DNA of 64,000 nt from Branchinecta lynchi (GCA_023053575.1 JAKZAP010000014.1:13542938-13606937); one strand, 5' to 3'. Counted from the first letter of the stretch, positions 21,299 to 35,098 are shown. Notes: generated by a model not told the origin, from the letters alone. Numbers and translations are program-made.

Positions 21299-21654
21299 GT
21301 TGTAAACATTGTTTGAATAAATGTTTCAAAGTCAGCTTGGGCTCAAAGAATATTTACGGGCCTATTACTTGGGTCTGGTCGTTAATGTCCTCAGACTGGG
21401 CCAATCTTAAGCAGTCGTAACTCTTATTTGTTCTTGGAAGTATCCAGTATCATCCTGTCTGGCTATAGTGACATCCAGTCCAGCTAATAGTAGCATGCAG
21501 TAGAATGCAGTAACACGTTAGCCTTGTCCCTTGACGGGGGACATCAGCTCGCACTGAGTGCCACTTTTTCGTACAACTTCATACTACTAATTTGAGATAC
21601 ATTTTTCATCGGGATCCGTCCGTCTTACCCGTCTAACTTATCCATCTAGCACAA

Positions 21655-21800
21655 CTAAATATGAATTAATGAATGAAATACTTTCTTGCCCATCAACAGC
21701 ACAAAGGAGAAAAAAGACGACTACAAAAACAAAACAACAATAACCTAGATACAAAATCGAACAATCCCTTATCCCTTCCAAGGATGTACAACATCCTCAT
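21655..21800 (-). mobile_element. 5'-truncated LINE tail, (TTCAT)n end
   Basis: AATATGAATTAATGAATGAA followed by ATACTTTCTTGCCC resembles the LINE tail at 10165. No coding part is left. Confidence 0.4.
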
Positions 21801-22843
21801 TATTAAGGTTCGCGACCACATTATCAACACTTAGTATAGGGTCTGCGGCAGAGTACTCCAGTTATAAATTTGTAGTCAAGTTCGTATGAAGGAGTACTTA
21901 TTGATGGGTGAACTACCGCTTATGGTTCATACAAACCATAGTTATGGACTGGAATCCTCCCTGTATTTTCTACACCTTCATCAGTTTCGTACGCGAAGGT
22001 TGAGAATTTGCCATATCTTTCATAGCTAAAAACGACGTGCGGAAAACCATTCGGGGTCGAGTGTTTGCTTCTTATGCTTGACATTAATTTAAATTATTGC
22101 CAGGATTTCCCGCACTTTCACTATTTGAAATCTACCATTTTTCCAACAGGATTTCAGAGTTCGTGCCTGGGATTTCCGACCGCATGTCCAAGTCTTTATC
22201 AAAGGCGAATGTGAAAGTTAGACGTATTTGTAGAAAGATGAGTTAAAGAGTAATTGATGTGAAATGGGTACACACAAACAATAGCACTGAGCGGAAAAGG
22301 AATCTTAGCCCGTAAAGCAAGAAATACGATTTTTGTTTGTGTAAAAAGACCCTTAAAGTTTAACTGAAAAGCCAACTTAGTTTTGTGTCATTTAACTGGA
22401 TACATTGCATTATTTTGATTTTGCTAAGCGATCTCCACTATCTTCTTCAGTTATGACGTTCAGAATATCTCCGGCCGTCCCCACGACGTAAATGATGACG
22501 TGAAAAATTTTTAATTTCAACACAAACGGGGCTTTTCAGTGGGCAGTGGTGAGCTTGGTGAAGACTGCTTAGTGCACACACAAATACTCATATCTTTCTC
22601 GTAAGTCATAAAACACAGATACAAGCGCATAGAGGTGCCACAGATCACACGTTGAAAATCGACTATTCGTGAATAGTGGAACAACGAAGTAAAGCATTTT
22701 CGGCGGGTCTTCAAGCCGATTTAAGTGAATGAGTGATGGGTAACTAGATTGTTCTATCCCAGCCCTTTTCGGTTTTGACGAACGGAATTCACCGTGTGTA
22801 GTATTTATTTCTATTTTTGTTTACTATTCTTTTTTGTTATTAG

Positions 22844-23151
22844 CAGTGCCGTCTTTACCCTTAGGACAGTTAGGCCGGTGTTGGGGGGCCAAGGGAAAAC
22901 AGAGGCAAAGCGGCCGGTGTAAATTGCTGAGAAATGAGGCTATGGTTGCTAGCCGTATTGCCTTGTTCCTTACGATCCAGGTTACACACCCTCGTCATTT
23001 ACGTTACCGAAACTTTTTCAGATGTGACCATAGTGTGGCTCGACCAAGAACAGTCTGTGCTAATGGTTGACGTTTTTACGTTTTGACTCTGTAAAAAGAG
23101 CCACAAATCCATGGATGGCCTAGGGTCCACCGAAAGTAAAAGACGGCACTG
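22844..23151. mobile_element. hAT-type nonautonomous transposon with perfect 8 bp TSD
   Basis: It starts CAGTGCCGTCTTTACC and ends GTAAAAGACGGCACTG, flanked on both sides by GTTATTAG (22836-22843 and 23152-23159). The 308 bp interior has no transposase. Confidence 0.92.
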
Positions 23152-23399
23152 GTTATTAGATTGTTAGTACAAAGTGACAAACAGTTTATTTTAAATGTTT
23201 GTTTTTGTTAGCATTTTGGAATCCAAAACGTTTGTGACAGGATATCTATTACTTCATAAAGTTTGCCCGACCATCGGTCTTCTGTTAGCACGATATTGCT
23301 GGAAGGAGATGATATTTCGTTCGAACGTGGTGTGAGGATCCGTTGGGTCAAAGTACAGGTCAAGCTCCTAGAATTGCCCTGTAACACTACATTTACGGG

Positions 23400-23765
23400 T
23401 GGGGAGGGATTTCAGTTTAAGGGGCGAAAAAAATATTTCTGAAATTTAATAAGATAGTAGATTTAGGGCTAAAGAGGCATGCTGAACCCTGATCTATAAC
23501 TGATTTTCTCGCCGGACAAGTAAGTTTGTCCGCAATCCGGCCAAACCGTAAATTTGTCAAAAGTATAAAAAGTCTATTAGAGATCCAATGTAGCAGTGAA
23601 CATTAATGCCGAATCCATGTATCAATTTTGTTGTTGCGCCAGACTAGTAGTCCGTCCAAAAATCCTGACATTTTTTTGGTAAAAGTTTTGCCTGAAATCA
23701 GTTGAGTGTCGAAAGAGTTAAGAAAACACACTGAATAAATATAATAATAATAATGGTACTGTTCA
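23400..23765 (-). repeat. Family A fragment and LINE tail
   Basis: GGGGAGGGATTTCAGTTTAA and CCGGACAAGTAAGTTTGTCC match the inverted orientation of family A units. An AATAAATATAATAATAATAA tail lies at about 23735. Confidence 0.5.
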
Positions 23766-23982
23766 TATAATGCTAAGAATAGGCCACTGGTCTTTACAGG
23801 AACATGCTTTACTTTGTTTTCCGGCCGGACCGATATTTGACCGGAATCCGGTGAAAGTGAAACCTGGAATTTGTGTACTTCCTATAATTACGTTATAAAG
23901 TGGTTGAGGGTGTCGATTGTCGGGTAAGTTGACATGCTGAAACGATTTTTCCTGCTTGGATGATGGCACCGAAGGATTCCGG

Positions 23983-24150
23983 CAGGCCTGTATCCAGGAA
24001 TTTTTTTCGGGGGGGGGGTCTTTCGGGGGGAGGGGCTATTCCCTGCTGGTCCGACAAAAAAGTACAAAAAACACATAGATCAGAGGGATGTATATTTTTT
24101 TGTTTGGGGGGGGGGGGGGTCAACCCCTACCCCCCCTGGATACGGCCTTG
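23983..24150. mobile_element. hAT-type nonautonomous transposon with perfect 8 bp TSD
   Basis: CAGGCCTGTATCCAGG and CCTGGATACGGCCTTG are the terminal repeats. GATTCCGG flanks both sides (23975-23982 and 24151-24158). It is only 168 bp, with G runs inside, and sits in CCGGATTCCGG-type family A sequence. Confidence 0.9.
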
Positions 24151-24724
24151 GATTCCGGTTAGAACTTAAATTCGGTAGGCATCGTGTTATGGCTATCTTT
24201 ATCTTGAGTCCGGAGTTTCAGTCTTGTGATAAGAATAGATAGAAACTCGATCTTCCTGCTTCATCATTTTTACGTAGTTGATAGGTCAGCCGTGTTCCCT
24301 AGAATCGATCGAAAATGGGAAATTCACCACTTCTAATAAATGTTCGTGTCGGAATGGAGATAAGAAGACTAGTTCGTAATACTACCGAGTAGATATGTGG
24401 TACGATCTCGTTCCGGTCTCAGCCTGAATCCTCGGAAAGAACAAAATCCCCCGATAACGCTTACAAAATTGTTGAATTTCAAATTTTGAATTCTCAACAC
24501 CACAGGACCATCCTTCCGGACTTCGTTCACCCTCTCATGGACCTAACACGCGAAGCAAGAAGGACCCGAAACCCAAGCTTGTTCAAAATCTTCAATCTTC
24601 AAAAAGATTCCTAAATTCATTCGATCCGTGCTTCACTAAACTTTTTAACTGTTCATGATTTATGTTCGTGTCGTATTTATTGTTTGTTAGTTTGTGTTTT
24701 ATTTGTATTGTTAGTGAGTGTATA

Positions 24725-25945
24725 TTTTTGGGATCCAGAAAAGGTAAGTGGAGGGATACCTATGACATCGCAAAAGTTGTCCGTCCGTCCGTCTGTAAGC
24801 ACGATAACTCTCGAAGAGAATGAGATATTTTGATGAAACTTGGTATGAGGATTGTTTGGGTTAAGATTAAGGTCGAGTTCGTAGATGGGCTCTGTAGCCT
24901 TATATTTGGGGGTGGGGGAGGGGGTTCAATTTATGGCACAAACAAAATATTATTAAACAGCTAATGTGATAGTCGATTATGGGGTAAGAAGACATGCTGA
25001 GCACGATGGTGACAATCATTTTCTTGCCGGACAAGTAGTTCGTCCGGAATCTGGCAAAAACCGGAAAGTTTGTTAAAAGTAAAAGTTTCATTTGAAGTAG
25101 ATTAAATGTTTGATCTAGGGGTAAGAAGACATGCTGAGCACGATGGTGAAAAACAATTTTCTCGCTGGACGAGTAGTTCGTCCGGAATCCGGCAAAAACC
25201 GGAAAGTTGGTTAAAAGTAAAAGTTTCATTTGAAGTTGATTAAATGTTTGATTTAGGGGTAAGACGACATGCTGAGCATGATGGTGAAAATCATTTTGTC
25301 ACCGGACAAGCAGTTCGTCCGAAATCCGGCCAAAACCGGAAAGTTGGTTAAAAGTAACAGTTTCATTTGAAGTTGATTGAATATTTGATTTATGGGTAAG
25401 AAGACATGCTGAACCCGATGGTGAAAACCATTTTCTCGCCGGACAACTAGTTCGCCTGTAATCCGGCCAAAACCGGAAAATATGTTAAAAGTAAAAGCTT
25501 TATCTGAAGTTGATTAGATGATGTATTTAGGGGTAAGAAGAGACGCTGAGTCTGTATATAATGATAATTTTTTACCCGGACATATAATTAGTCCGGAATC
25601 CGGTTGTACCCGCATTTTTTTAATTCAACATTTTATTTAAAGTTGATTAGATTTCTTTATAGGGATAAGGAGATACGCCGGCTTCGTTTCTGAATTTTTC
25701 TTTTTTTGCTGGACTAGTAGTTTGCTCGGAATTCGGGCGAAACCGCAAATTTGGCAGTAGTAAAGCAGGAAGTTTCGGTCAATATCGTCAAAATAGATAT
25801 GGCTTATAGAGGTATAGACAGGTAGATAGAATATCTGAACTCGGTTTTATCTGATGATTAGCCTGGCGAAGACAAGACTGAATTGTCTGGATCAAATCTT
25901 AGATGTTTGGGATCCCATCGACACCTTTGGTCTTGTTCCAATTCC
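24725..25945 (-). repeat. Family A dispersed repeat, copy A2, inverted
   Basis: It begins TTTTTGGGATCCAGAAAAGG, has TGACATCGCAAAAGTTGTCC and the CCGTCCGTCCGTC run, then about six units of the CCGGACAAGTAGTTCGTCC type. It ends at TTTGGGATCCCATCGACACC and TTTGGTCTTGTTCC. Confidence 0.8.
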
Positions 25946-25990
25946 TAGTGCTCTTAGGGTTGAAATAAAATTGATTGATTGATTGATAGA
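25946..25990 (+). mobile_element. LINE tail, (ATTG)n end
   Basis: GGGTTGAAATAAAATTGATT, then ATTGATTGATAG, is a plus-strand LINE-type 3' end that abuts family A copy A2. Confidence 0.4.
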
Positions 25991-26509
25991 AAGAACATGT
26001 TGGATGGTCTGTACAAAAATCCTCCGATAAAACTTAAGAAAATGTTGGTGTATAGAAAGAAAATGTTGGATGCTCTGGAATTCTCGTCGTAATCTGGGCT
26101 AGACCATAAGTTAAAGACAGAAAGGAATCACACCTCAAGGGTATGTTTAATTAATGGATTAGGGATATGTACCACCTGACGGATCCGAAAATATACAACT
26201 AATATTCCCCTTTATTATCCCATTGAAACCTTTCGTCTTGTTAGTTGCAAAATGCCGGAAGGTTCAGTCACGTAATAAATTATTATGCTACCCTTGTTAA
26301 AAAAAAAACAAAAAACTCATAAACCTCGATTTTTTACTTCCATGGGAGGACGTCTGTTGTATCAGATCGTCTTCGTGACTTTCAAAAATAGACAATTTCT
26401 TATCCATCTAAAGAAATTGTCGGCTCTTAGCTAACTCCTAGCTAACCATCTCCCATATTTAGCTTCCCCTCGATCACGCCGTGCTTGCCGCCTTCATTTT
26501 TCCATATTG

Positions 26510-27550
26510 GTATTTTCATGGCACTTGCCGGCTCTGGCTTAAGTGCCATATGCCGATCGCAATTCCGTCTTGAATGAAGAGAAGATCACTAAAGTTGATT
26601 GTAATAAAATAATTATTGAATGTAAGAAAGGAGCTATGTCCATTTTCTGCGGGACCTAGTCAGCATCTCTAGTCCTCGACTCAAGTCGGGGACTACTCTC
26701 CGATACTAAACAACTGACTAGGCCTTGAGAATTCGGCATATATTACTATGCCGATCGCAATTCCGTCTGTCGGTCGGGCGGTCAAACCAATCGTTGCTAC
26801 TTCCAGATGTGCTAAGACGATCAAACTTGTCAGGCACATCAGGGACCAGACCAAATTAACTTGGAAACATTCAGTTTCACGATCCGACCATCGGGGGGGG
26901 GGGGGGGGGATCCGAAAATTGAGTTGGGTGTAACTTTGGAACGGATGATCGGATTCGAATGAAATTTAACTGAATAGAAGAAATGTCTCTGAATGTCCCA
27001 TTTGAAGTCTGGACCGGCTGTGACAGCTGTGGGGGAGTTTGGTAGGGGGAGACCCGCAATTGTGAAACGGTTAGAATGGGGGGATCGGAATGGAAATTGC
27101 TGGGAAGAACAAGCATCTGCTCTAGATAATTCGTTTACTCAATTAGACTGGATCCGGACACTTTAGTGGGGAACCTGGCCTGGAATAGTAATTTTCTCGA
27201 TCAGATCATAGTGGGGGAAGTGGAGGGAGGGTGAGTCCAGAATATTGAGTCATGCGTACCTTTGGAACGGGTGATCGGATTCCGGTGAAATTTAATAACT
27301 GAAAAGAGGACATGTCTCTGATTTGTTTCATTTATTTTATTTTTCATGTCCGGACCGGATCCAGCAAAGATAAATCATTACAGAACCGGATTAGATCCGG
27401 GCACTGGTGGGGGGGGGGGCTGGAGGGGGGTCAGAATTCCGGTGATCGCGAGTTAAGGTACTTCCAGATGTGCTAGAACGATGAAACTTGGCTGGAACAC
27501 AAGAGAGTCGACAAGGTTGGCTTAAAAATCGTCCCAAATCCCACCGTTCC
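26510..27550 (-). repeat. Family B dispersed repeat, inverted, in two pieces
   Basis: A hairpin piece (TGGCACTTGCCGGCTCTGG, then AAGTGCCATATGCCGATCGC) lies at 26518-26570. A longer piece from 26748 starts GCCGATCGCAATTCCGTCTG. It holds AACGGATGATCGGATTCGAA-type units with an 18 G run and GGGGGAG blocks. Confidence 0.7.
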
Positions 27551-27589
27551 ATAAAGTATTAAAAGTAAGTAAAAAAGAGTACTTTTTAA

Positions 27590-27880
27590 GAAAACTATGC
27601 CCATGGTCCTTTTCGCCTCAAGGATTTTTCATACAAATGGATACTATAGCACCCTTTAAAGTGCGCATCTTAACCAAAAAGTGAAACCAAATAATGGTTT
27701 GACCAAATAATGTATTTTAATGAACCCCAAGGGCCATTATGGTTTTTGCCCGCGGGGTTTTGCTTCCAGCTGAATTTCTAGCGCCCTTTACGTGCGCATC
27801 ATTACAGCCAAGGGCAAACATAAAATTAGTTTTACGGAAGGATACATTCTCGTGATTTCCAAGGCCCATGATCATAGCCT
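27590..27880. repeat. Dispersed repeat shared, inverted, with 39960-40215
   Basis: GGATACATTCTCGTGATTTC here corresponds to GAAATCCCGAGAATGTATC near 39990. Both contain a GCGCACTTTAA-type box (GCGC..TTTA.GTGCGCAT) at similar distance. Confidence 0.55.
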
Positions 27881-28261
27881 ATAAATGATCAGAACAAACT
27901 CACGAGTTGGTAAAATTCCATCTTTCATCCTCTGAACCAGCCTTGCAAGTGTCATGTGAGCTTCTAGCTCTTGTTTTTATTGTTTTGATGTTTTTGTCTT
28001 GTCTTTTTAGTGGGTTATAGAGATGCATACAATAGTACTCATTAAGATATTCCTTATCTGAAAACCGAACAATGAGATGCTGCAAACGGAATTCCAGCAC
28101 AAACCGTATAGCAAATATTAATGCCAAGTCAGGGTGATAAACAAACACTTTGCAATTTGTTGGATTTTCCCATTGAAATTTCTCTGATCCGAACCAAAAT
28201 AGTTTGCCGGTTTAATAATATTTTATGCACCCTTAATTTGGGAAAGGAAACTTCTTAGGAA

Positions 28262-29880
28262 ATATTTACTTTCGTATTTTCTTTTGTTGAAACAAACTGC
28301 ATAATAATGAAGGGAAGCTTATGCCAAGTACCCGCGGGATATTGTCACCAAAGCTAGAGTTGTCTAAACAGCCAGTAGAAGATAAGAGTAGAAACACGAT
28401 TTATAAACTTGATAGCAGTAAAGACGGTCGCAATTCCCGGTCGAAACGATTATAAGCTTATAAAATTTAATGGGCTTAGGTGTAGTTGTTTAAAGAAAAC
28501 TGGTCAAAATGATTTATCAAAACTAAAATGAAAAATTAATTGTCAACTACTAGGGTGGAAGTACAGCAAATTAAATATTGGTTTCTTTTGTTGAAACAAA
28601 ATGCTTAAACAAAGAAGGTTGCAAGCTTATGCCAAGTTAGCTGGGGATGTTGTCACCAAAGCTAGAGTTTTCGAACCAGACAGTAGCAGGTATGAATAGA
28701 AACACGATTTATAAACTTGATAGCAACGAAGACGGTTGAAATTAATATAAATTCATAAAATTGAATGGGCTTATTATGTAGTTGTTTAAAGAAGTTGATC
28801 AAAAAATGATTTATAACAAGACCAAAGGTGTCGATGGGATCCCAACAATCTAATATCCAGATCCAGTCTTCGCCAGGCTAATCAACAGAGAAAATCAAGT
28901 TCAGATATACCTCGATAAGCCATATCTATTTTGACGGTACTGACCGAGACTTCCTGCTTTACTTCTGGAAAGTTTCCGGTTTCGCCCGATTTCCGAGCGA
29001 ACTACTAGTCTAGCAAAAAAAGAAAATTCAGAAACAAATCCAGCGTATCTCCTTATCCCTATAGAGAACATCTAATCAACTTTGAATAAAAGTTTGATAC
29101 AAAACAAAATTCCGGTTACAACCAAATTCCGGACTAATTATATGTCCGGGTAAAAAATGATTGTCATATACCGACTCAGCCTTTCTTCTTACCCCTTAAT
29201 CTATCATCTAATCGAACTTCTGCTTTTAGCAAATTTTCCGGTTTTGCCAGGATTCCGGGCGAACTAGTTGTCCGCCGAGAAAATGATTTTCACTATCGTG
29301 TTCGGCATGTCTTTTTATCCCTCAATCGAACACTTAATCAACTTCAAATTACTTTCCGGTTGTACTTGTCCGGCGAGAAAATTGTTTTCACTATCATGTT
29401 CAGCATGTCTTCTTACCCCTAAATCGACCATTTAATCAACTTCAAATAAAACTTTTACTTTTAACCAATTTGTCTGGTTTTTGCCGGATTCCGGACGAAC
29501 TACTTGTTCGGCAAGAAAATGGTTTTCACTATGGTGCTCAGCATGCCTTCTTACTCTATAATCGACTATCACATTAGTTGTTTAAAAATATTTTGTTGGT
29601 CCCTTAATTTGAATCACGTCTCCCACCCCTAAATGTCAAGCTACATAGCCCATCTACGAACTTGACCTTACCATTGACCAAATGAATCCTCACACCAAGT
29701 TTCATCAAAATATCTCATTCCCTTCGAGAGTTATCGTTCTCACAGACAGACGGACAGAAGTACATTTTTGCGATGTCATAGGTATCCCTCCACTTACGAT
29801 CTCAAGAACTAGGATGAGAAAATTAATTTTCAACTATTAGGGCGAAAGTAAAAGTGTGTTAAAAGTACATTAAAATTAAC
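28262..29880. repeat. Roughly 300 bp direct repeat, second unit split by family A
   Basis: TTTCTTTTGTTGAAACAAA starts units at about 28278 and 28582, both continuing with AAGCTTATGCCAAGT and CACGATTTATAAACTTGATA. The end of the second unit (AAAATTAATTTTCAACTATT) appears only at 29820, after the family A copy at 28817-29812. Confidence 0.65.
28817..29812 (+). repeat. Family A dispersed repeat, copy A3
   Basis: It starts ACAAGACCAAAGGTGTCGAT with GGGATCCCAACAATC and ends TATCCCTCCACTTACGATCT. It interrupts an older direct repeat, which shows that family A elements insert as a unit rather than arise in place. Confidence 0.8.
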
Positions 29881-30135
29881 GTCACTGAAGGATGGAGGAG
29901 TCACAAAAAGTAGGAAGTGAAGACGGTCTCAGTTTTTTTGTTGTTTTTTCTGGTTGGGCGTCCCAGACTCAGTAAGTCAAGCTCTTTTCTTTCTTTTTTT
30001 TCCATTATTTTCTTTGTTTTTGTCGAAGTTTTTGTTGTTGTTGATGTTTTGTTTCGAGGGTGATTAATCCTTACAGGTTTGCCTCTGGGCATTGAAGATT
30101 CCACTTTTTTTCAATAAACCCTTCATTCATTCATT
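29880..30135 (+). mobile_element. Probable LINE or retrogene tail, (ATTC)n end
   Basis: TTTTTTTCAATAAACCCTTC followed by ATTCATTCATTCC looks like a plus-strand 3' end with AATAAA. The T-rich body has no RT motif. Confidence 0.35.
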
Positions 30136-31499
30136 CCAAAGAACGGATCAGACGGATTTTGTATGGAGTCAATGGCGAATTTTTTCCGTAAACATCCGCA
30201 GGCTAAGTCGATGTTACCCTATATTATCTGTTTATAAAAATTCTGTAACTTGTAACTTAACTTTATTGCTTTTTTCGTTTTAATCGAAAGCAAGACTTTC
30301 CTTATAAATTTGAAAATGTGGAATCGGGAAACTACGCTGACATGATGATATAGTAAATATCGGATGATAATTTGAAGGGTAATTCGGAACACAGATTTTC
30401 ACAAAGTCCAGAAATTCCAATCTGAGCGGTGAAAAACTTTACAAACACCGCATTGGGCATCTCACTGCAATGATTTATTCTCAGCGATTTTCTAATGTAC
30501 TTCAGTGTTTTAGTAACCAAATTAAGGACCGGGTCAGTCTGGTCCTTAGCCTACTCGTATTTCTACATGATATGTAGTGTTCAGATTTCTTTTTTTCTTA
30601 TCGCGCCTTTCCTCTCTTTCGAAACCTTCTTCTTTTTGATGCTCTCCTGCACAATGCTTTTTCTTTACTTCCGTATTTTAAGCAATCCCGTAAGCAGAGC
30701 CGACACGTTGCTATCAATGATGGGGTAGAGGAATTACACATAACTGATGAATTAAATTTGTTGAATTTTTGCTGCGGGGGGATGGTGGAGCACGTATTCC
30801 TAGAAAGAGAAAGAATGGCAAATAACAAATATTAGTATTCCCCAAGCAATAATTGACCCTTGATCATACTCCGCTTATAATCCCTACACACTATTTGTCA
30901 CAGATTCAGATAACAGTTTAGGAAGAACAGCTTTTTCGGCTCTTGGCTGATAAGGTTTCAGTTTGCCTTTGGTAGTGGCAACGATCGTTTTCTCAGCTGA
31001 ACCTCAGGTATATTTACTGTTGCTATCTGTATCTCCAAAGAACGCGGTGTAGACCAGTGTTGCCACTTTTCTCTGATGGGACCTGTGACATTTGGCCGCA
31101 AAAATCTTTGACATTCTGTCGCCCAAAAAATTCGGTTCTTTTTCAGATTAAACAAAAAACTTCTGCGGTTCCAATATGTTCTTGCAAGAGGAACCAATAA
31201 TTGTAAAAACAAAAAAATCCTTTTACGAAAAGAGTTACCTTGAAGTTGCCTAAAATGCTTTGAAATTGCAGAATTTGTGATATTTTTGGCATAAATTTGA
31301 TTTACTGTGATAAATTTTTCACAGCTGTTAATCTGGGGATAAGTAGAAAACCTGTACTGTGACAAATCACAAAATCTGCGACCAGTGGCATAACAGGTGT
31401 AAACTTGTCGAACTAGGGTTGTGTTCCGCGGAAGTTATTACGAGTTACGATGATGAGAGAAGGAGCAAGCTCCTTCTTGTGGTAGACATGATCTTCTTT

Positions 31500-32110
31500 G
31501 AAACAAAAAGAACAAGACCAAAGGTTTCAATAGGATACCAAAAATTTCAATATTTGATCCAGACAATTTCAGGGCTTCGCCAAACTCCTTGAACATTTTC
31601 ACTATTAAAATTTAGAAACAGATTGAGTCCAATGGCTAATCGTCTGAGAAAACCAAGTTCAGATATGGATTCAGCATGTGTGTTTACCCCTATACGTCAA
31701 ATCTGCTTGGAAGAAATTGATCGAAACTATTCGGTTTCGGCTAGATTCCGCATGAACTACTTATCCGGCAAAAAAATAAAGCTGAAACATGAATTGTGCA
31801 TGTCCCCTTACCCCTATATGGAACATCTAATTAACAACAAATTTTCAGGTTTTAGTCGGATTCCGGTTGCCCTATTTGTTCGGCGAGAAAACAATTTTCG
31901 AATACGGATTCAGAATGCCTCTTTACCACTAAACTGATACTCTAATCAACTTCGGATAAAACTTTTACTTCAAACAAATTTTCCGGTTTCAGCCAGATTC
32001 CGGACGAACTATACGTCCAGGTAGATATTAATTGTAAGATACGGATTCAGCATGTTTTCTTACCTCTAAATTCAATATCTATCCAGCTTCTGATAAAATT
32101 TTACTTTTAG
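31500..32110 (+). repeat. Family A dispersed repeat, copy A4, truncated
   Basis: It starts ACAAGACCAAAGGTTTCAAT and has units with CCGGTTTCAGCCAGATTCCG. It stops within a unit, where the 32112 element begins. Confidence 0.7.
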
Positions 32111-32111
32111 C

Positions 32112-32560
32112 AAATTTTCCAATTTTCAGCTAAAATGAAAAGCCGAATATATGAACTTTAATATACCAAAGGAATAATCTCAGCTGGTTACAGTTAGTTT
32201 ACACAAAAGTTTTGCCTGCGCCGCAATTTTGTAGTATTCTTTATTTGGAAGAACGGTATTTCATTTAGTTGGCGTTTTAGTAATTCGTGGGGTCTGAAAC
32301 ACGTTAAAAGATAGAACTTGTATAGTAGGTATAGCTAAATTATTCCGAAAAAAAGGCAGATTAAAAAATTTCGGCCTGCGGCGCTTAGTTTACTTGTTCT
32401 TGATAACTCGCTGGAAGCTTCGCTTTTTAGCGAAAGCTAAAATGAAAAGCCAAATATTTGTTATAATACGAAATTACATCACAGAAATAATCTCAATTGA
32501 TGCATTACAGTTAGTTAAAATCGGACGTCCCCCCCCAAAGGTAAAAGGCTAGTGACGCCC
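32112..32560 (-). mobile_element. Inverted copy of the 5185-6110 element end
   Basis: It contains inverted TGCGCCGCA..TTTTGTAGTATTC and AGCTTCGCTTTTTAGCGAAA boxes. It ends AAAGGCTAGTGACGCCCCTG, the inverse of the 5185 terminus. No target duplication is assigned. Confidence 0.6.
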
Positions 32561-32564
32561 CTGG

Positions 32565-33202
32565 GTGGGGGAGGGGTTTCAAATTAAGGGGCGAACAAAA
32601 GGTTTTTTAATAGCTAATGAGATAGTCGATTTAGGAGTAAATGCTGAGCACGAATATAGAAATCATTTTCCCGCCGGACAAGCAGTTCGACCGGAATCCG
32701 GGCAAAACCGGAAAGTTTGTTAAAAGTAAAAGTTGTACTTGAAGTTGCTTAGATGTACGATTCTGGAGTAAGAAAGACATGCTGAAAATTCATATGAAAT
32801 TCATTTTCTCGTCGCAGAAGTAGTTCGCCCGGAATCCAGCCAGAACTGGAAAATTTGTTAAAAGTAAAAAATGTTTATCTGAAGTGATTAGATATTCGGT
32901 TTCGGGGTAAGAAGAGATGCTGAATTCGTATAAGACAATCATTTTCTATCCAAACATATGGTTCGCCCGGAATCCGGTGGAAACCGATTAATTTCTTAAA
33001 ATTTGAAGTTTTATCTGAAGTTGATTGGAGGTTCGATATAGAGGTAAGTAGATCTGCTGAATTAGTTTTTCGCTTTGTTCTGTTTCTAAATTTTAATAAT
33101 AAAAACGTTCAAAGAGTCTGACTAAGACCAGATATTTACAATACCAATTGTCTGGATCAAATTTAGATGTTTGGGATCCCATCGAAACTTTTGGTCTTGT
33201 TA
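32565..33202 (-). repeat. Family A dispersed repeat, copy A5, inverted
   Basis: It has the GGTGGGGGAGGGGTTTCAAA start, CCGGACAAGCAGTTCGACC units, and the end TTTGGGATCCCATCGAAACT with TTTTGGTCTTGTTAG. Confidence 0.75.
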
Positions 33203-34165
33203 GTAATTTTTACTGTGCCTCTATACGTTCTTCGTCCGCCACAGTACTGTCCGTTCAATTCCGTAAATCGTCCCTGCATGGTATATTTAGACACTGCGTA
33301 AAATCGGAGCGTATTTTCCGCACGTATTTGGGCTTGTAAAGATTCTGGCAATACGGATGTGTTTATATACAAATATGACCGATTTCTCAAATACGCACAA
33401 ATTGCTAGAAATCTTTTTAAGCCGAAATACGTGCGTAAAAAATACTCTCGGATTTCAAATCACGCTCGAATTTACGCAGTGTGCAAAATACACTTTCAGA
33501 CTGTTTATAGAGTCTCTAACTTCGTGTCCATGACTGAAACGGCCACAGTTAGCGTCACAAAAGAGTAGTGAGCAAAACCGAAAGCCGATTCGGGCTGAGG
33601 AAAATTGCAGTACTTGAGCATGTAAAGCCCTTTAGAGAATGGTCATCGAAATCACTACTGCAGATACTATTAAAATCTCCGAACACAATTAGTAAAATAC
33701 TTTAGCTGCAAGCAGCAAAGCTGTGAAGGAATCGTTAGACGTAGCAACTGGCACATCGTGAGTTCCAGATTACTTTCGGTTATGTTGTGACGAACAGTTG
33801 TAGCCTCATTCCAAGCTTTGGAAAAACAGGATGCCTTTAATAAATGCTAAAATTTACACAGCTGTTCCTACAGTGATGTAATTCAAACGTTTTGAGGTTG
33901 GCTTCGTTAGGGAGTACGGTAGTTTGTGTGTGGCGGGGAATGGAATATTTTAGAAGCTATGATATTTCTGTAAGTAGTGTTTGACATCTGAGAATTCACA
34001 GTCCGATAAAAGTCCCAGATAAAACCAGCTGATGCAGTTTAGAATGGACATAGTGGTAAAGGCTGTTAAACATTAGTCATAGGGCAGTAATAAAAGAGCC
34101 CTTTTAACACTTTACAGTAGTTTCACTGATCATTCTATTTTTCTGGCATTTCTTCAGTTTTAAGG

Positions 34166-35098
34166 AGACAAGACCTAAGGTTTCGATGGGATCCCAACAG
34201 TCTAATATTTGATCCAGACAATTGGGTCTTGTCTTCGCCAGATCCAGTCTTTGCCACGCTAATCATCTGAGAAAACCAAGTTCAGATATACCTCGATAAG
34301 CCATATCTATTTTGACGGTACTGACCGAAACTTCCTGCTTTACTTCTGCAAAATTTCCGGTTTCGGCCGAATTCCGACCGAACTACTTGTCCAGCAAAAA
34401 AGAACAGTTCAGATACGAATTCAACGTATCTCCTTATCCCTATAAAGATCATCTAATCAAGTTCAAATAAAACTTTAACTTATAAAAAAAATTCCGGTTT
34501 CAACCAGTTTCTGGAAGAATTATATGTACGGGTAAAAACTTGATTTTCGTATACAGACTCAGCGTCTTTTCTTAGCCCTAAATCTGTCATCTAATAAACA
34601 TCAAATAAAACTTTCGCTTTTAACAAATTTTCCGGTTTGGCCGGATTCCGGATGAGCTAGTTGAAAATGGGTTTTCATCATCGTGGTCAGCATGTCTTCT
34701 TACCCCATAACTGAATACCTAATCAACTTCAAAGAAAACTTTTAATTTTAACCAACTTTCCAGTTTTTGCCAGATTCCAGACGAATTACTTGTCCGGCGA
34801 GAAATTGGTTTTCATCATCGTGTTCAGCATGTCTTCTTACCCCATAATCAACTATGACATTAGCAATTTAAAAATATTTTGTTTGCCCCTTAATTTGAAC
34901 CCCCCCACCCCTAAATATAGGGCTACAAAGCCCATCTACGAACTTGACCTTAGCCTTGACCCAAAGAATCCTCACACCAAATTTCACCAAGATATCTCAT
35001 TCCCTCCGAGAGTTATCGTGCTGACAGACGGACGGACAGACGGACAACTTTTGAGAGGTCATAGGTATCCCTCCACATACGTTTTGGGATCCCAAAAA
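34166..35098 (+). repeat. Family A dispersed repeat, copy A6
   Basis: It starts GACAAGACCTAAGGTTTCGA with TGGGATCCCAACAG. It holds five to six CCGGATTCCGG units and ends in GACGGACGGACAGACGG, TCCCTCCACATACG and TTTTGGGATCCCAAAAAG. It is complete at both ends. Confidence 0.8.
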